Assembly: GCA_003439945.1 (NCBI GenBank)
Contig: QVRM01005973.1
Coordinates: 1-64,000 of the forward strand
DNA from: Dermanyssus gallinae
Lineage: Eukaryota > Arthropoda > Arachnida > Mesostigmata > Dermanyssidae
Direction: 5' to 3'
DNA length: 64,000 nt
Part shown: one piece after another, positions 11,554-23,766 of the stretch
Layout of the letters: the number at the start of each line of letters is the position of its first letter
Position numbering within the stretch: the stretch's first letter is position 1
Made by a program: the position numbers and the translations under genes
The notes under the pieces: generated by a model
Seen by the model: the letters and a program-made list of their open reading frames with translations, nothing else
Told to the model about the DNA's origin: nothing
Database searches by the model: none

Positions 11554-11966
11554 ATTACTCAAACTATCTCTTGTGTTGTAGCTTTCCATGAATGTTCAAC
11601 ACTGCGGTTGTCGAAGCGCTCTTCAATCACCATCTTTCGGCGGACCGCGCGAATTCGGCCAGCTTCGTCGTCTGCTAGCCGCATGAATGCATTGACTGGC
11701 GGCACAAGAATCGCAGCAAATTGTGGCGGCACCCCGTCGCTTGTTGCGTCAAAGTGTTTTGTTTTTATCCTGACGCGCGCTTCGGCTGACCCGACGTTTA
11801 ACGCACTGTTATATAATTGTTAATGTACCCAAGGGCTATTTCGCGGGGGATAACGTTTTAAGAGGGCGAGCTAACTTACTTTCGCAGTTGATCAAATGCG
11901 TCTCTCCGGAGCCAGCCAGGGCCAAGTGGTGGTCGCCGGTATATTGGATCTAAACAATGTCAAATC

Positions 11967-12131
11967 ATACTTACCTGGTGCCGGGACCTCCGTGATCAAG
12001 AAGGCGGAGACCCCAGGAGGAGGCCTTGCCATTGCACTTCGGCAGGGCTGAGACCTGCCACTCTCCCAAACTGGGAAAGATGGGGCATGTAATTTTTGGT
12101 AGTGGGGGTCTGCGTTCGCGCAACCCCCTCC
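11967..12131 (+). ncRNA. U1: U1 spliceosomal snRNA
   Basis: The RNA would base-pair with 5' splice sites as part of the U1 snRNP. It begins ATACTTACCTG, the invariant U1 5' end. Stem-loop I is closed by CTCCG/CGGAG. The loop II segment CATTGCACTTCGG is kept. The Sm site AATTTTTGG lies at 12091-12099, and a 3' hairpin follows with GCGTTCGCGC at its tip. Length of 165 nt is normal. In loop I, the U1-70K binding loop, the usual ATCACGAAG reads ATCAAGAAG: position 33 of the RNA is A at 11999. No A-rich tail follows, which argues against a retroposed copy. A variant or recent pseudogene is possible because of the loop I change. I could not recognise the upstream PSE. Confidence 0.87.
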
Positions 12132-12139
12132 CATTTACA

Positions 12140-13305
12140 AATCAAAAAGTATTGAGGTAGCTGCGATCGAGCGTGAAGAAGTTGTTATAGACTTGTGTTA
12201 AAAAAACGCGTGAGGGCGGTAGAATGCACTTTGCTTTTAACGTAAAATAGCGTACTCTGGTCACTTGGCTGCAAATCTGCAATATTTGGGCATAGTATGT
12301 TTTTAAAATATTATTTGTACATCAAACTTACTCTATGCTGCCACTCTAAGCGCTCCTGATATAAATTTCTTTGGCGAAAAAAAGCGGAATTTCTTCGATA
12401 CGGTATATAGCATCTACCGTTGGTTATCATAAGGCTACTGTGATATATTGCGCAGCGTATAAGTATTCGAATATTTTACTGACAATACATTACTTAAGTA
12501 ATATAAATATGATCACATACGTGCAGTCACTTACTCTTGACTACAGAACTTTAGTAGGGACTGAGTAACCTTACATGATTATTTTACGTTTATATTTTGC
12601 GGCAATCTTACCGATCTTGCGAACAAACGCGTCGATTCAAAATTACTTGAAAAATCAACTTGAACAGCTAACCAAAGTTCATAGAACTTCCGGTGCGGTA
12701 CCAAGGAGAGGTTATAGTCCTGAGAATCCGGCTGAACTTACCGATTGATACTTATCATTGTATATATTTGAAGAGCATACAGTTTGTCATGCAGATCCGT
12801 CGGCACATTTAGCAAGCTTGTCTGTAAAGTTTTGAAACTGCATTTCCCACGCAGTAGGGTGTACCAATCCATTAGGTTGCTTGCACACATGTTCTACTTG
12901 CCACTGCCAAGTGTCCCGCTTCTGGGCTCATCCAAATGAAACGTAGGTTTTCTAAGCGAATGCTAGCAAATAAGGTCTTGGTCGAGGGGTGCGGTTAGTT
13001 CCTAAAGTCTATCCAAATGAAAAACGCGCAGTTGATGATGACTATGCTGTGTTTTTGGTTGTGCGTCAGAAGCATCACCTGGTTTGAACTTCTGGAAATA
13101 AACCAGACGTCCACTACGGTCGTTCGACATTGCCAAAAACTCCAGCCAGGTCGACAAAAAGTACTCAGAATTTCATCAACAAGAATCGCGTTGTCGTCGA
13201 ACGAAACAACATGTCACCAGTAGTCTCAAAAATGTTGTAATTTGGGTTGGGCAGTTATTATTCGCTAACTATGGCCGAGAGGACGCGCCATCAGTTATGA
13301 TAGTA
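12140..13305. other. Intergenic, nothing recognised
   Basis: AT-rich DNA with no convincing exon, RNA or repeat. A (TA)n run lies at 13307-13334. Confidence 0.4.
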
Positions 13306-13306
13306 G

Positions 13307-13337
<31 letters not shown>

Positions 13338-13838
13338 ACAAAGTCTTCCAGGACTATTTCAAAAGCGATATAAGGAATTTGATGTAATGGAACATAATCC
13401 TTAAGACGTCTTGTTTCGGAGTGAGAGTGAAAATACTACAATTTATGGAACTGGTACTGTTGCTCTACGCAGGAGCATAAAATGTGCTATTGCGCGACAA
13501 GCAGTCCCCCTGTGCCCAACGAAGCACCTCGTCGTGGCCGTGAGAAAATCCTGCTTACTGAACAACATATAACGCCAGCTAGAAGGTGTTACATGGTCGT
13601 TTAGAGGGAATGTGGAAACGTGAAGTTATTTTATTAGCTAGTTTATTAGTTATTTTTTATTTTATTTTTTATATATAATTTAAAATAAAGTTTATTTCCG
13701 TATAATACATTAGGTATAGTTATTTTTATAGGTATAGTTATTAGTTTTTTTTATCATACAAAATACCTCAAAATAATAACCCTACGACCATTCACAGCGC
13801 TCAAAATTTACAGATTCAGGCAAATGCGCAGACCTAAG

Positions 13839-15440
13839 GCCGAGATCACCACGACCAGGACAGTGCAAGCCATCGACAGCCTTAAGAGCATGTACTGGTT
13901 ACCCGAGGCGCTCCGACTCAGATTACCGCTCCCAGATAGGTGAGAGCCCCGGATGCTGCCGCTCTGGCGGGGCTAGCAAAAAGTTTCGCTTATTGCCGGC
14001 ACTACTAGAGCAGCCGGCCGGGACAGAAGCAGTCCTGCACGCTACTGAGGCTTCGGAGAGCGCCGATGATTCCTCCGAATCTCAGGGTGGCCAACGTCAC
14101 CTCGTGGTTGGGACTATCGGGCCATCTCACAAAATGGGCGAACTCTCACTCGAGGTTCATAGGAAGGTCGTAGAGCGGACGCTACAAACAAGAGCTGGTA
14201 CCACTTCGCCACTGCCAGCTGCAGCGCGTTTTTACGGACACCCTCAAGGACGTCAGAAGACACCTTGCGAACAAAGGTCCCTCCGGGAGCCACAGTTGTT
14301 ATCCGCCTCAGTGAGACAGCTCCTGCCGCGGGTGCGAACATGGACTTGGCCATTACGGCCACTACGGGCCTCGCGGCCGACAGCCGCTCGGCTAACTCAA
14401 TTCAGAAAACGGCGCTATAGGGGATTAATCCCTTTCTGACCGGGGCCTTCGTCGGGGCCTCGGTCAGGAAGCTGTGCGGCGCTCTAGCGCTTGTCCCAGT
14501 GTCGGTCTCTGAACCTCGGCAAGGCGGCGGTGGTCAAATGGTATGTGGCGGTGCGAGCACCGGCTGATCCGGACATCCGGACAGGTGATGAGTCGTGCTG
14601 TCCGAACGCGTGGCTGCGGTTGCCAACGTGTGGTCGCTGCCAAAGGCCTGGCCATCGGGGGGATGCGTGCACGGCGGACAAGGCAGCGGATCGCGTGTGC
14701 CACCGATGTGGGTCCACAGCTTACAAGGTGCGCGTCTGTGATGCTCTGACGTCGCAGTGCATAACCTGCAATGTGGCTGGCCACAGAGCTGACAGCATAG
14801 GGTGGCCAATGTACCGGGTCCAAGTGCTGCACGCTCGGCGGGAACGTCAGGAGGCGAGGAATAAGAAGGAAGCTGAAACCAAGCAGGCCTTTAACAAGCC
14901 ATCGCAATCGGAGAAGTCAGCTAACAAGCCTGCCGGATCCGACGAAACGCGCCGCTTCATAAGGCCCGGCAGCAGACAACCAGAGAAGATGGAATCGCGG
15001 CAAGAAGCACCTCAAGATCATCATTTCCCGCCAACGATGGGGAGGGGGCTGGCATGTGGTGGGGGAGCGTACAGCTAAGCAATGATCAGTTTTCTACAGG
15101 TAAATCTGATTAGGTGTCGAGCGGCCTACAACCTCCTTGACGCCTATTCTCGTACCCAGTGCTGTCGGATGGCGGGCGGTTCCCGACCGTCGTCCGCCCA
15201 AGCCGTGGTGGTTCGCCGCCGTTGAGGAGGACAGGAAAAACTGCATCAGGGCTAACAGGATCTTGACGAGAGCAAGGTCATGGATATTGCGCCCGTGAAG
15301 GCACCCGGCCCTGATGGCGTGTCGCCCGGGGTCATTCGCCTTCTGGCAAGGCAGCATCCGGAGAAGTGGGCGGGCATGGCCACTCGACTGTTGGAAAATG
15401 AATTGTACCCCGCGCAATGGACGTGTGCGATTCCGATAAT
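13839..15440 (+). mobile_element. R1-like LINE fragment nested in foldback 1
   Basis: More GC-rich than its surroundings. It carries a decayed ORF1 (13993-15078) ending in CCHC knuckles. Then comes an ORF2 start (15081 onward, reading MISFLQVNLIRCRAAYNLLDA, the N-terminus of an APE endonuclease). After a deletion comes RT motif 0/1 (KAPGPDGVSPGVIRLL near 15296-15345). The left foldback arm stops at about 13838 and the right arm resumes near 15440, so the LINE lies in the middle of the palindrome. Confidence 0.75.
14491..15078 (+). pseudogene. R1-type LINE ORF1 C-terminal part with three CCHC knuckles
   Basis: ORF1 proteins of R1-clade LINEs are gag-like nucleic-acid binders. The open frame has knuckle 1 complete (C47, C50, H55, C60). 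Knuckle 2 has its His changed to Tyr (C70, C73, Y78, C83). Knuckle 3 has its last Cys changed to Trp (C90, C93, H98, W105). A Lys/Glu-rich tail follows. The three-knuckle layout with a longer last spacing is the R1 pattern. The N-terminal half continues upstream in other frames (13993-14439). The ORF2 start ATG at 15083 follows within a few bases of the stop. Confidence 0.75.
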
Positions 15441-15450
15441 AAACCACGTT
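15262..15450 (+). pseudogene. LINE RT N-terminal fragment
   Basis: KAPGPDGVSPGVIRLLARQ then YPAQWTCAIPI is the start of a non-LTR RT domain (APGPDGI motif and the xxPxxWKxAxVVP segment). It is cut off where the foldback right arm begins, so palm motifs are absent. Confidence 0.7.
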
Positions 15451-16084
15451 TTCAATCAATGAATCAATCTCGATTACTCTGCAATCACGGAATCGCATTG
15501 CCATAGATGTGGTACCAAAATGATCGCCATGAAATGCACATTTGTCTAAATGTGTTGCTGCTGAGCGCTGCAAATGGTCGTAGGGTTATAATTTTGAGGT
15601 GTTGAACGTGAAAGCTAATAAAATAATTTCATTTTTTAGAATTTATTCTGAACGACCATGTTGCATCTTCTGCCCGGCGCTATATGTTCTTCAGAGCAGA
15701 AGCAGACTTTCCTTAAGATCACGACTAGTTTCAGTAGAGGATGACTGGTTGTCTCGCAATGGCACATTTTATGCTCCTAAGTTGGGCAACAACACCAGTG
15801 TCTCAAATGGTAGTAATTTCACTCTCACTCCGAGACAAGATTTCTCAGAGTCCATGTTCCACTGGAAAAAATATTTGGGGGGGGGGCTCTACAATTATTT
15901 ATATCGCTCTCGAAGTAGTCCTGGAACACCGTATATATATACACTCCCCGACCTTTCACTACTTCGACATATCATTTCTCCTCTTAGTAGTTACGTTGAG
16001 AAAAGTTTAAAAAATTCTTGTGATGTCTTATGTTTGAGCGGTTTGAGCTTTTGCGTCTATATATGAATGTGTTTGCTATTACGC

Positions 16085-16390
16085 TTTAAAAAACGCGTTT
16101 CATTTATTCAATTCAAAAATCCACAATTCAGGAAAACGTGAATTTGATACTTTTGGTAGTTCGATTTATGAAATGAGTAAACGTATGTATTTATGATGTT
16201 CGAACATTTGATATCCCAGAACCCCGATTTTTGCGAACTGTTATCAATGCACATTCCGGTAGCCAGTTTCTCCATCGGGCAACTTGTATTCTCACAATGG
16301 CACATTTTGTGAAGCTCTATTTAAAAAAATATTTTTGAACAAGTTCTGCCACCCTTTAAAAGAGTCTACCATATACTGTATATGTCACAT
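16085..16390. repeat. Family B arm fragment
   Basis: Shares 'ttgatatcccagaacccc..tttttgcgaact' and 'aaaatatttttgaacaagttctgccacc' blocks with 36215-36470 and 54100-54340. It seems to be one arm of an old palindromic element, lying next to foldback copy 1. Confidence 0.5.
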
Positions 16391-18766
16391 ATATTAAAAA
16401 AAATGTGTTTAGATTTTGATACAAGTGAGCACAGATAGAGGAGACGCTAAGGACTTCATCCTGACATGAACCGCAGACAAAAATATTTAACTAATTGAAA
16501 CATAAAGGAGTCCTATTTTTTAGTTTCTTTAAATTGAAAGCGTGTTGACTCACAGCTAGCGTACATCGAATATTTTATTGTGATATGCATCGCCCCGCTA
16601 ATAAAAGCATGTTCTTGATGCGAGCGTAATTCTCTTTCTACCCGTCTAACTAGCGGGTACCGTCCATGATACGTTGTCTCTAGAATTATTCTTTAATACA
16701 GATACTATGCAACAATAAAAACTATTTATCATATAATCGAGCTCGTATTTACCAGGTTTTCTGCATTGCATCAATGGAATTTGGCGGTAAAGTATTGTCT
16801 ACTTTATTTGCTACTGTCAATATGGCTTCATATAGCAATATAGACAGGCGTACATTGCGTCATTTCACTTGATCTCCAGTTTAAGCACGGTCTTAGAATT
16901 ATATTTCGTGGCCTATTAATGCTTATAGTTATTTAACTGTTTAAATTTGTTTTACTTCAAATTATTAAATTCATACGTATGTTCAGGCGATATATTGCCG
17001 CATATCTTTATTATAAATAGAATCGAACTTTATATCTATTACATTGTTGTATATACTATGCGCAAAATGTTAAGGGGCTAACTTTCTCAACTAAATCCCG
17101 ATTGGAAACGTTCTAACGTTGTGAAACGTTTTTATTGCCGCAAAGCATTGTCACTTAGAGAGTTGTTGAACGGAATAGGGTTTAGATACATTTAATCCGA
17201 TTAAGCTGTAAAGGCTTTATTTAGAGGTGTGAACTACATTTACCGGATCTCTAATCTCCAGCCACGTCAAAATGTAACGGCCACGGTATCCTTTACAACA
17301 CGCTGAATTAGCGGATTAGCGTACGCGCTAAATTAACGGATTGACATACGAGCTAACATCTTTATGAAGTACCCGAGATACTAGGGAGAATTCTATTTGT
17401 TCAATTACAACCATTGAAGATATGCCCACCTGCGATTTTAAGCTCGTAAACTTCGGGTGATTACTTCTGGAATTGAAACAACTTTTTACTATCCCTTATA
17501 TTTTTCTCAAAGTACTCAATTGAAAACCTTGAGCACTGAAGTTGGGGATGGGTTCCATGTGAACGGTAGTTGATCGTGGGTCAGTCGGTCCTAAGCTTAT
17601 GATGAAACATGTGTTGAATGTGTATAATAAGAATATTTTTCTCAAAAATCATTTTATGTGCTCCTTAAAGCACTATGATCTTTATTTATACTACTACTAT
17701 ATAATAGATGAATGTTCTTCGCTTAATATTATAGTAGAATTGCAATCCTACTCCAGACCGTTACTGTCTTGATGTAATCTACTTTAACAATTTCACAAGT
17801 TCTGCCTCGTCTTCCCTCTTTTTTGCCTTAAAATTTCCCGTCCTTTTTTCCGCTCGGTCGAACATAAAGTGGGAGGGGATGGCGGTGAATAAATCATAGC
17901 CATTTCTGAGAGATGATTATTCATCTGGTTTTCTACGAGGTCGTCATGGTCATCCAAACGGTAACCAAACATGCACTTTGATACCCCACCGTCCGTCGCA
18001 CACGTTAGACTGCGCGGGGGGCATAGTGTGCTCTCGATTTGCCCTCGACCTCTTTGTCATCGCCGATCGTTGTCCTTCAGGTCGTGGTGGAGCTGCCAAT
18101 GAACAAGCGAGAGGGGCAGAGGAAAATTGGGATGAGAGGTTTTTGTTGGCGGTCGATATGCCGGTCGGTGCCGGACAACAAATATTGGCTAGACCCCAGT
18201 GTCAGCAAGGCTGTACGATGAGGTCCCAACAATGATGACCTCCATAGCTACTGTTGCGACGAAACTGTACTCAACCAAGCGAAACCGGTGCGCGTAACCT
18301 TGCCGATTTATCGCTAATCAAAAGTGTCAAGGTCCCTTCCCCAAGGTGAGCGGTTGGCAGGGCGTCGTATCGCTATCGTAGACGTTTTTGGCTCAGAGTC
18401 CATTCTTTGGTCACATCGCATTTGACTTTATTGATATAAAAGACAATTTCCTGAGCGTCTGTTTGGAAGATGCCGTACATATTTGAACGCGATTACTACG
18501 AATTGCTTGTTTCGGTAAGATAAGAACGATTTCATGTTACTCTAAAAGTAACCAGACAAATAGTACATTTAACGGAGCAAAACGGGACTAGAACAGCACA
18601 TATGCTAACGCTAGAATGATAAAGCAGTTTATTTTGAACTCTGCTAAACGAGCCATGAATATGTGGCGTCTCTTAGTGAAAATAAACGTTTCTCCTATTC
18701 AGACAGGTATATGGCAATAGCAGAGGCTGCGCCAGTGAGACGTTATCACTGGAGATATGTTTGCGG

Positions 18767-18767
<1 letters not shown>
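16391..18767. other. AT-rich intergenic, nothing recognised
   Basis: No exon-like segment, RNA or repeat family member was identified. A moderately GC-rich patch at 17960-18240 has open frames but no recognisable protein. Confidence 0.4.

Positions 18768-18858
<91 letters not shown>
18768..18858. repeat. (TA)n microsatellite, 91 bp perfect
   Basis: Longest uninterrupted TA tract in the window; fully self-complementary, so likely to extrude a cruciform and to vary in length. Confidence 0.97.
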
Positions 18859-18860
<2 letters not shown>

Positions 18861-19559
18861 CACTCTTGTCAAATGTCTGCAAATTAACCTTTTAAGGTCG
18901 TAAGCAAATTCAGCCTATTTTTGTCGGTTTAAGGCCCCATTTTTTCATGTTTTATAATTATGACACCATTGGCCTATGGGATTACTGCTCGTTCGTTAAT
19001 AGTTTTCAGGCGAACGTAGTCTCCAATCTTCCCTGCTGAATATCTAAGTAATAATAAGTATAATAGTGATAAGTATATGTAATAAAATTAGTATAATAAG
19101 TTAGAGAACCCGTTTATACACGTTCGCATGAAGCTAACTGTTCATCCCAAAGCGCCAACAGAACGATATATATATATGAATAAATATTCTAATTATTGAA
19201 AAAGTATAATAGTCATATTAATAAATTTAACATTGTATTTAGCAGCGCTTCATAGTCTTGCTCGATATTGTTAGCAACGCATATCTGTAGAATATATGGT
19301 GGAATATATGGAAACATATATATATATATATATATTCTTAAACGGTTTGGACTACATTTCGACATGCGTTTGTATATCGGTCAACTTCTCTTGTTATCTT
19401 CTTATGACCAGCGTGTGATTATGTGTGAAAGAAATATCAACATGACTAAAAACCGAGTGGGCACACCACTGCCTCAGCCAGCCAAAGGCTTCAAACTAAG
19501 GATAAACGTATTATTATATTATAACTATATATTTAATATTGAAGTATAGATACATATAT
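18859..19559. other. AT-rich intergenic
   Basis: Short TA runs at 19164-19178 and 19317-19335; nothing else seen. Confidence 0.4.
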
Positions 19560-19900
19560 TCATAAAAGTGATGGCATTTAGTAGACCCCTGAGAGTGCTC
19601 GGGATTTGTTTTCTCCACTCAAGTTCCGCTTCCGGGATTGGCCTGCTTTGCTTGTTCTCCCCACGTGATAGTGAGGTGAATGGATGAAGTCGCCTTAGTG
19701 GCTCGCGGGGGGAGCTCATTGTTCGCTGCACGACATTCTACAACTTCTCGTTCGCTCCGGCCGTTGCCTCGTTCGGTGCCATGGCAACGAGCGTGCGATT
19801 CGTAACAATGGGCCGCCTTCAACCGCCGCACGACCCACTTGCTTCAGGGCCACATTGTGTCTCGGCATATAAAGTCACAGGCACGATTTTAAAAAACGTG
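19560..19900 (+). promoter_or_regulatory. GC-rich island with X-box-like site and TATA-like box
   Basis: Stands out as GC-rich between AT-rich flanks. At 19775-19788 GGTGCCATGGCAAC matches the palindromic X-box GTTGCCATGGCAAC at 13 of 14 positions. RFX factors bind X-boxes in front of cilium genes. TATAAA lies at 19868-19873. The nearest gene downstream on this strand is CCDC169 (first coding exon at 21232), so this may be its promoter with a non-coding first exon. That link is inference. Confidence 0.4.
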
Positions 19901-21231
19901 CCACAGCCCAACGAGCTATTCGACTAGTTAACAAGAGCAACAACGGCAGCAACAACAACATCAATGATACATAACAAATGAACATCGCATAACAAAGTTA
20001 TGAACATAAACTATAAATTATACAACGATAGAATATCAATGACTGTCCTTAATATCACTACCACCAACAGGAGCTGGAACATTATTATCGTACACAAGCA
20101 AGTCTAGGAAGTAGAAATATGAAGTCATTACCTTGAGGGAATAAAGAAGAAAGTCTGACAGAGAGCCAGATATAGAACAATAAGCGACGCTAGTTACCTC
20201 ATTGGTTAGCTTGTTCACCTTTGTAAAGTGTTACTCAAGGTGAGATAATGAAAACAAAACTGGATACTATTTTTTGGCGCTGCGCCACACCGCGCGCTCT
20301 CGAAGGGGAGAGGGACTCATGGGTTGTGTTTGCTTGCTTACTGTACCCGTTTGCCGCTAGTAAGCACCGCGTTAGTGATAAACACTGTCAGACTGCTGGC
20401 AGCATTCACGGTAACTGGTAGCTCGTCTGAGAGTGACGGGGGCATGGCCATCCGAGGGTGAGGGTCCTGACGACGAAGTTCCGATTTTGCTGAGGAGCAC
20501 TGGCTCTCTAACACACAGAGTGGCACAGTGGGCATTGCGGCCGCCAGCTTGACCCGACTCTTCGGGCAGACTCGCAAGAGAGATAGATGTCTGCCTAGAG
20601 CCTCGGGATCAGTCGTAGCCGGGTGGGCTCTACAGCGAATCAAACTCCTAGTTCGCGGTAGCTAGCAGTACACTCGGATCAATGGATTGTCGTCCGCGCT
20701 TTAAACGCCAGTAACCTCAGTGACAACAACTGTCAATGCTGCCGCCTCCGTATCGTTCGACGTTACTAGAAGTGCTTCTATCTAAAGGACAGGGGGCCAG
20801 TGAGCCCTCCGGTCGTAGAGGTATCCGATCGACTCAACAAGTTTCACTAGAACCTCTCTAGAGGTCTAGATCTAGTGGTCAGCGGTGCCGTCGTCGTCGT
20901 CGTCGTGGCCGCCTTAATCATTCCGTATAGCGTGTGATGACTAGATTTGATCATACATGACACGTATGATCACTAGATTTTATTACACACGACAAGTATA
21001 TGATCGTTCCGCAATTCGCAAACCGTCTCAGCTAAAAGCTTGATAAGTGTTCCCGCTATCTGTTGCAGTTTAGCTGTCACGATTGGCCACCGCGTAGTCA
21101 AGGCCGTTTTGTTCTAGCGACCGTGACACAGCGTAGCCCTGAGCGTGTTTGTCGTTTTGGTTAACCAGTTTAGCCGGTTGAGTTCGTACGTAGATCAGCA
21201 TTGCGTACAGAGATCTGTCTGTACACGCCCA
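19901..21231. other. Upstream region of CCDC169, no coding exon recognised
   Basis: Contains CAA-rich sequence near 19940-19970, a (GTC)n run at 20888-20908 and a near-direct repeat around 20935-21005 (tgatcata..acgtatgatcactagatttt). No splice-bounded exon was identified. Confidence 0.35.
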
Positions 21232-21296
21232 ATGTTTCTTACGATGTGCTCGCACCAGAACCTACTCGAGGAGATTGACCGCGAACAGCGCTTCAA
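21232..21296 (+). CDS. CCDC169: CCDC169 exon 1 (coding part)
   Basis: Reads MFLTMCSHQNLLEEIDREQRF then AA of a split Lys codon, followed by GTAAGT. Two in-frame ATGs, 21232 and 21244; the start is uncertain. Confidence 0.7.
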
Positions 21297-23731
21297 GTAA
21301 GTGAATACGTATGCAGATTCAAATTATATATTATACGTTTATAGTCGTAGTCACTTACGCTGTATCAATCCCCTATATGTTACAGTTCACCATTGCCATT
21401 AAAATAGTCGTGATGATTTTGCTGCACCGTTGCCTTTACTACCGTACTTTTTCGAGTGTGCCTTCTAAAGCCATATATGCCAATGTTTGATCGATGACAT
21501 GAGATGTACAGATGATCTGAATGCTATGGGGTATAAATGGTAACGTGACATGACAAGTTTCCCTATCAGACACAACTATTGGTCTGTTCCGTGACAGGCA
21601 TGTGCTGGAGCAGTCAATCCGAGACCTAGAGCAGACCGTGGTTCAACTAGAGAGCCGAATTTCGGGCGAAAACTCCGATGACACCAACGAATGGAAGCTT
21701 CGATATATGACGCAGGTGAGCTCATGCAGATAGTGGCCATCATCAAGCCTGGATCATCGAGCATTGTCGATATTTTTTTGTGAGCCTTATCCGAGCCGAG
21801 AATATATCTCCGTATTTTGGGTATGTATAGCATTCTAACAACATATATGCATATATATATGCTATTAGAATGCGTCTGATGCATTTACGTAATGTTGGCA
21901 CAATTGGGAATGGAGGGAGTACGATAGTTTATAAATACCTGTCAGAGGAGGCAGTATAGGTTTTGTTTTGACACAGTTTTGATATTGTATGATATTTAAT
22001 ACGGATGTATTACCACAAACTGTTTATTGAGTCGTTCTGCAATGGTTCCAGCTGTGACAAGTGTGCAATAGGTTATGTGCAAATACCTGGTTGTCAATAC
22101 TATTGTTCCACTTTTGATTAGCTGACTGGTTAGTTGTATATAGAGATAATGAGATTTATGAGAAATACTGCATTTACAGGGTCTCCCAGAAAGAGTTAAA
22201 GCTCGATATAGAGAAATATAGAGCTCGTTTTAGTGAATATTCATAGTCTCTGAGAAGTGTTGTTTCGGAGTGAGAGTGATATTACTAAAATTAATTACAA
22301 TGGTGTTATTGCCCAACATAGGAATACAAGATGTGCAATTGCGATACAACCAGTCATCCTATATAGAAGCTGAACACATCGTCGTGTTAGTTCGAAAATG
22401 CTGCTTTTTCTTAAGATTATATGATGTCGACCAGAAAGATTGAGTCCATGCATAAATCGCCTACTTCTTCAGAGGAAGCAATTTTCTCACAAAGACGGCG
22501 CTGTACTAGTTTAGTAGGAGGACTATTGCTCATTTTGTGCTTATATGTCGGGCAATAACACCAGTGTCACGAATTTTAGTAATGTCACTCCCACTCCGAA
22601 GCAAGACTTCTCAGAGACCATGTTCCATTGAAAAAAAATATTTATTTTAACAAACTCTACTATCATTTATATCGAGGTTTAAATATTTCTGGTAAACCCT
22701 GTATATAAAGTTGTTAACATAAATTAGTAGCATGCTACTGACAACCCAAGGTATATAAGTCACAGGGTACGGTCCATTGGAGCGTTTCTGATTTCAGGAA
22801 TGAGCAGCTGGCGGGAGTGCTTACTAGAATAATGTGTTAATATAAGTGTAAAACTGGCAGTAACTTAAAATAAATAGTGCATCACTATCCTTATTATTAT
22901 TATTATTATTTTTTTTTTTTTAATATTATTATTTATTCAATTTTTCAGTATTGCCCTACAATTGTGGGACCCAAACCTGTACCCGCGTAGGCTCACCCCC
23001 CCCCCCCTTCTCAATCCATAGAGCCGATGATAGCGGCGGCGTTTCCCCTACACACTGCGAGCGAGAGTTGCTGACGCAGAAACTCGCCCTCGCGCTGGTC
23101 ACCCGTGTTAGCACTAATTTTGACACCTAGGTCTTTGAGGAGGATACTTGTGCTCTTGCTGATCGGGCCCATCGTTTCTATGGCGACGGGTACGAAGTGA
23201 TATCTCCTCCCCAAATCAGAGTATTTGCGTTTCTTTGCGATCTCGGCATGTTCAGCAACCCACCCTGACTTGATGGCGCTGTGCATCAGGTATGACGGAG
23301 CCACTGTACATGATACCGTGGCATCCCATACCAGGCATTTGCCGTTGGACCATGGCGGGATGGTGACGCCGTCTGGTCTTTTGTCGTCTTCGAGGCCCAA
23401 CCTGGGCTCCAGGGTGCTTGGTATGCCGGCTCTACGAAAAGCCTTCTTTAGGATCGCGTTGATTTCCGCGTGTCTGGGAGCCGTACCAGGGCTTTTAGTG
23501 CAGCTCAAAGGGTGCAGTCCGTTCTCATTTACTGTTTTTCCACACGCCCTACACTCGTATGGCTCACATATGGGAGCGCCTATTCTCAGAGCGGCCACCA
23601 TGCGGAAGGAGCTGTTGTCCAGCATAGTGCCCAGCTGTGATTAAGGAAGTGCTCTTAGGAAGCCACTGCTTAAAGTGTCACGGGCAGCTATGAATATCGC
23701 TCTCTCTGTCGGGGATTGGATGTCATCTAAG

Positions 23732-23766
<35 letters not shown>

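Larger units (their letters stand above)
13333..15936. mobile_element. Foldback element family A, copy 1, with nested LINE
   Basis: The left arm (13333 to about 13838) and right arm (about 15440 to 15936) are inverted relatives. Examples are 'acgtcttgtttcggagtgagagtgaaaa' on the left and its reverse complement near 15820, 'gcataaaatgtgct' mirrored near 15765, and 'accctacgaccattcacagcgctcaaa' mirrored near 15570-15600. The same arm sequence forms the 32806-33881 and 22177-22701 elements. Arms are diverged, so this copy is older. The centre is occupied by about 1.6 kb of R1-like retrotransposon. Confidence 0.8.

Noticed and set aside
11892..12134. 80-codon minus-strand open frame
   Set aside because: Overlaps the U1 snRNA, which explains the conserved GC-rich sequence.
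14464..14907. 147-codon minus-strand open frame
   Set aside because: Antisense to the LINE ORF1 frame with clear CCHC knuckles on the plus strand.
17978..18235. 85-codon open frame in a GC-rich patch
   Set aside because: No recognisable motif, no splice-bounded structure and an alternative open frame over the same DNA.
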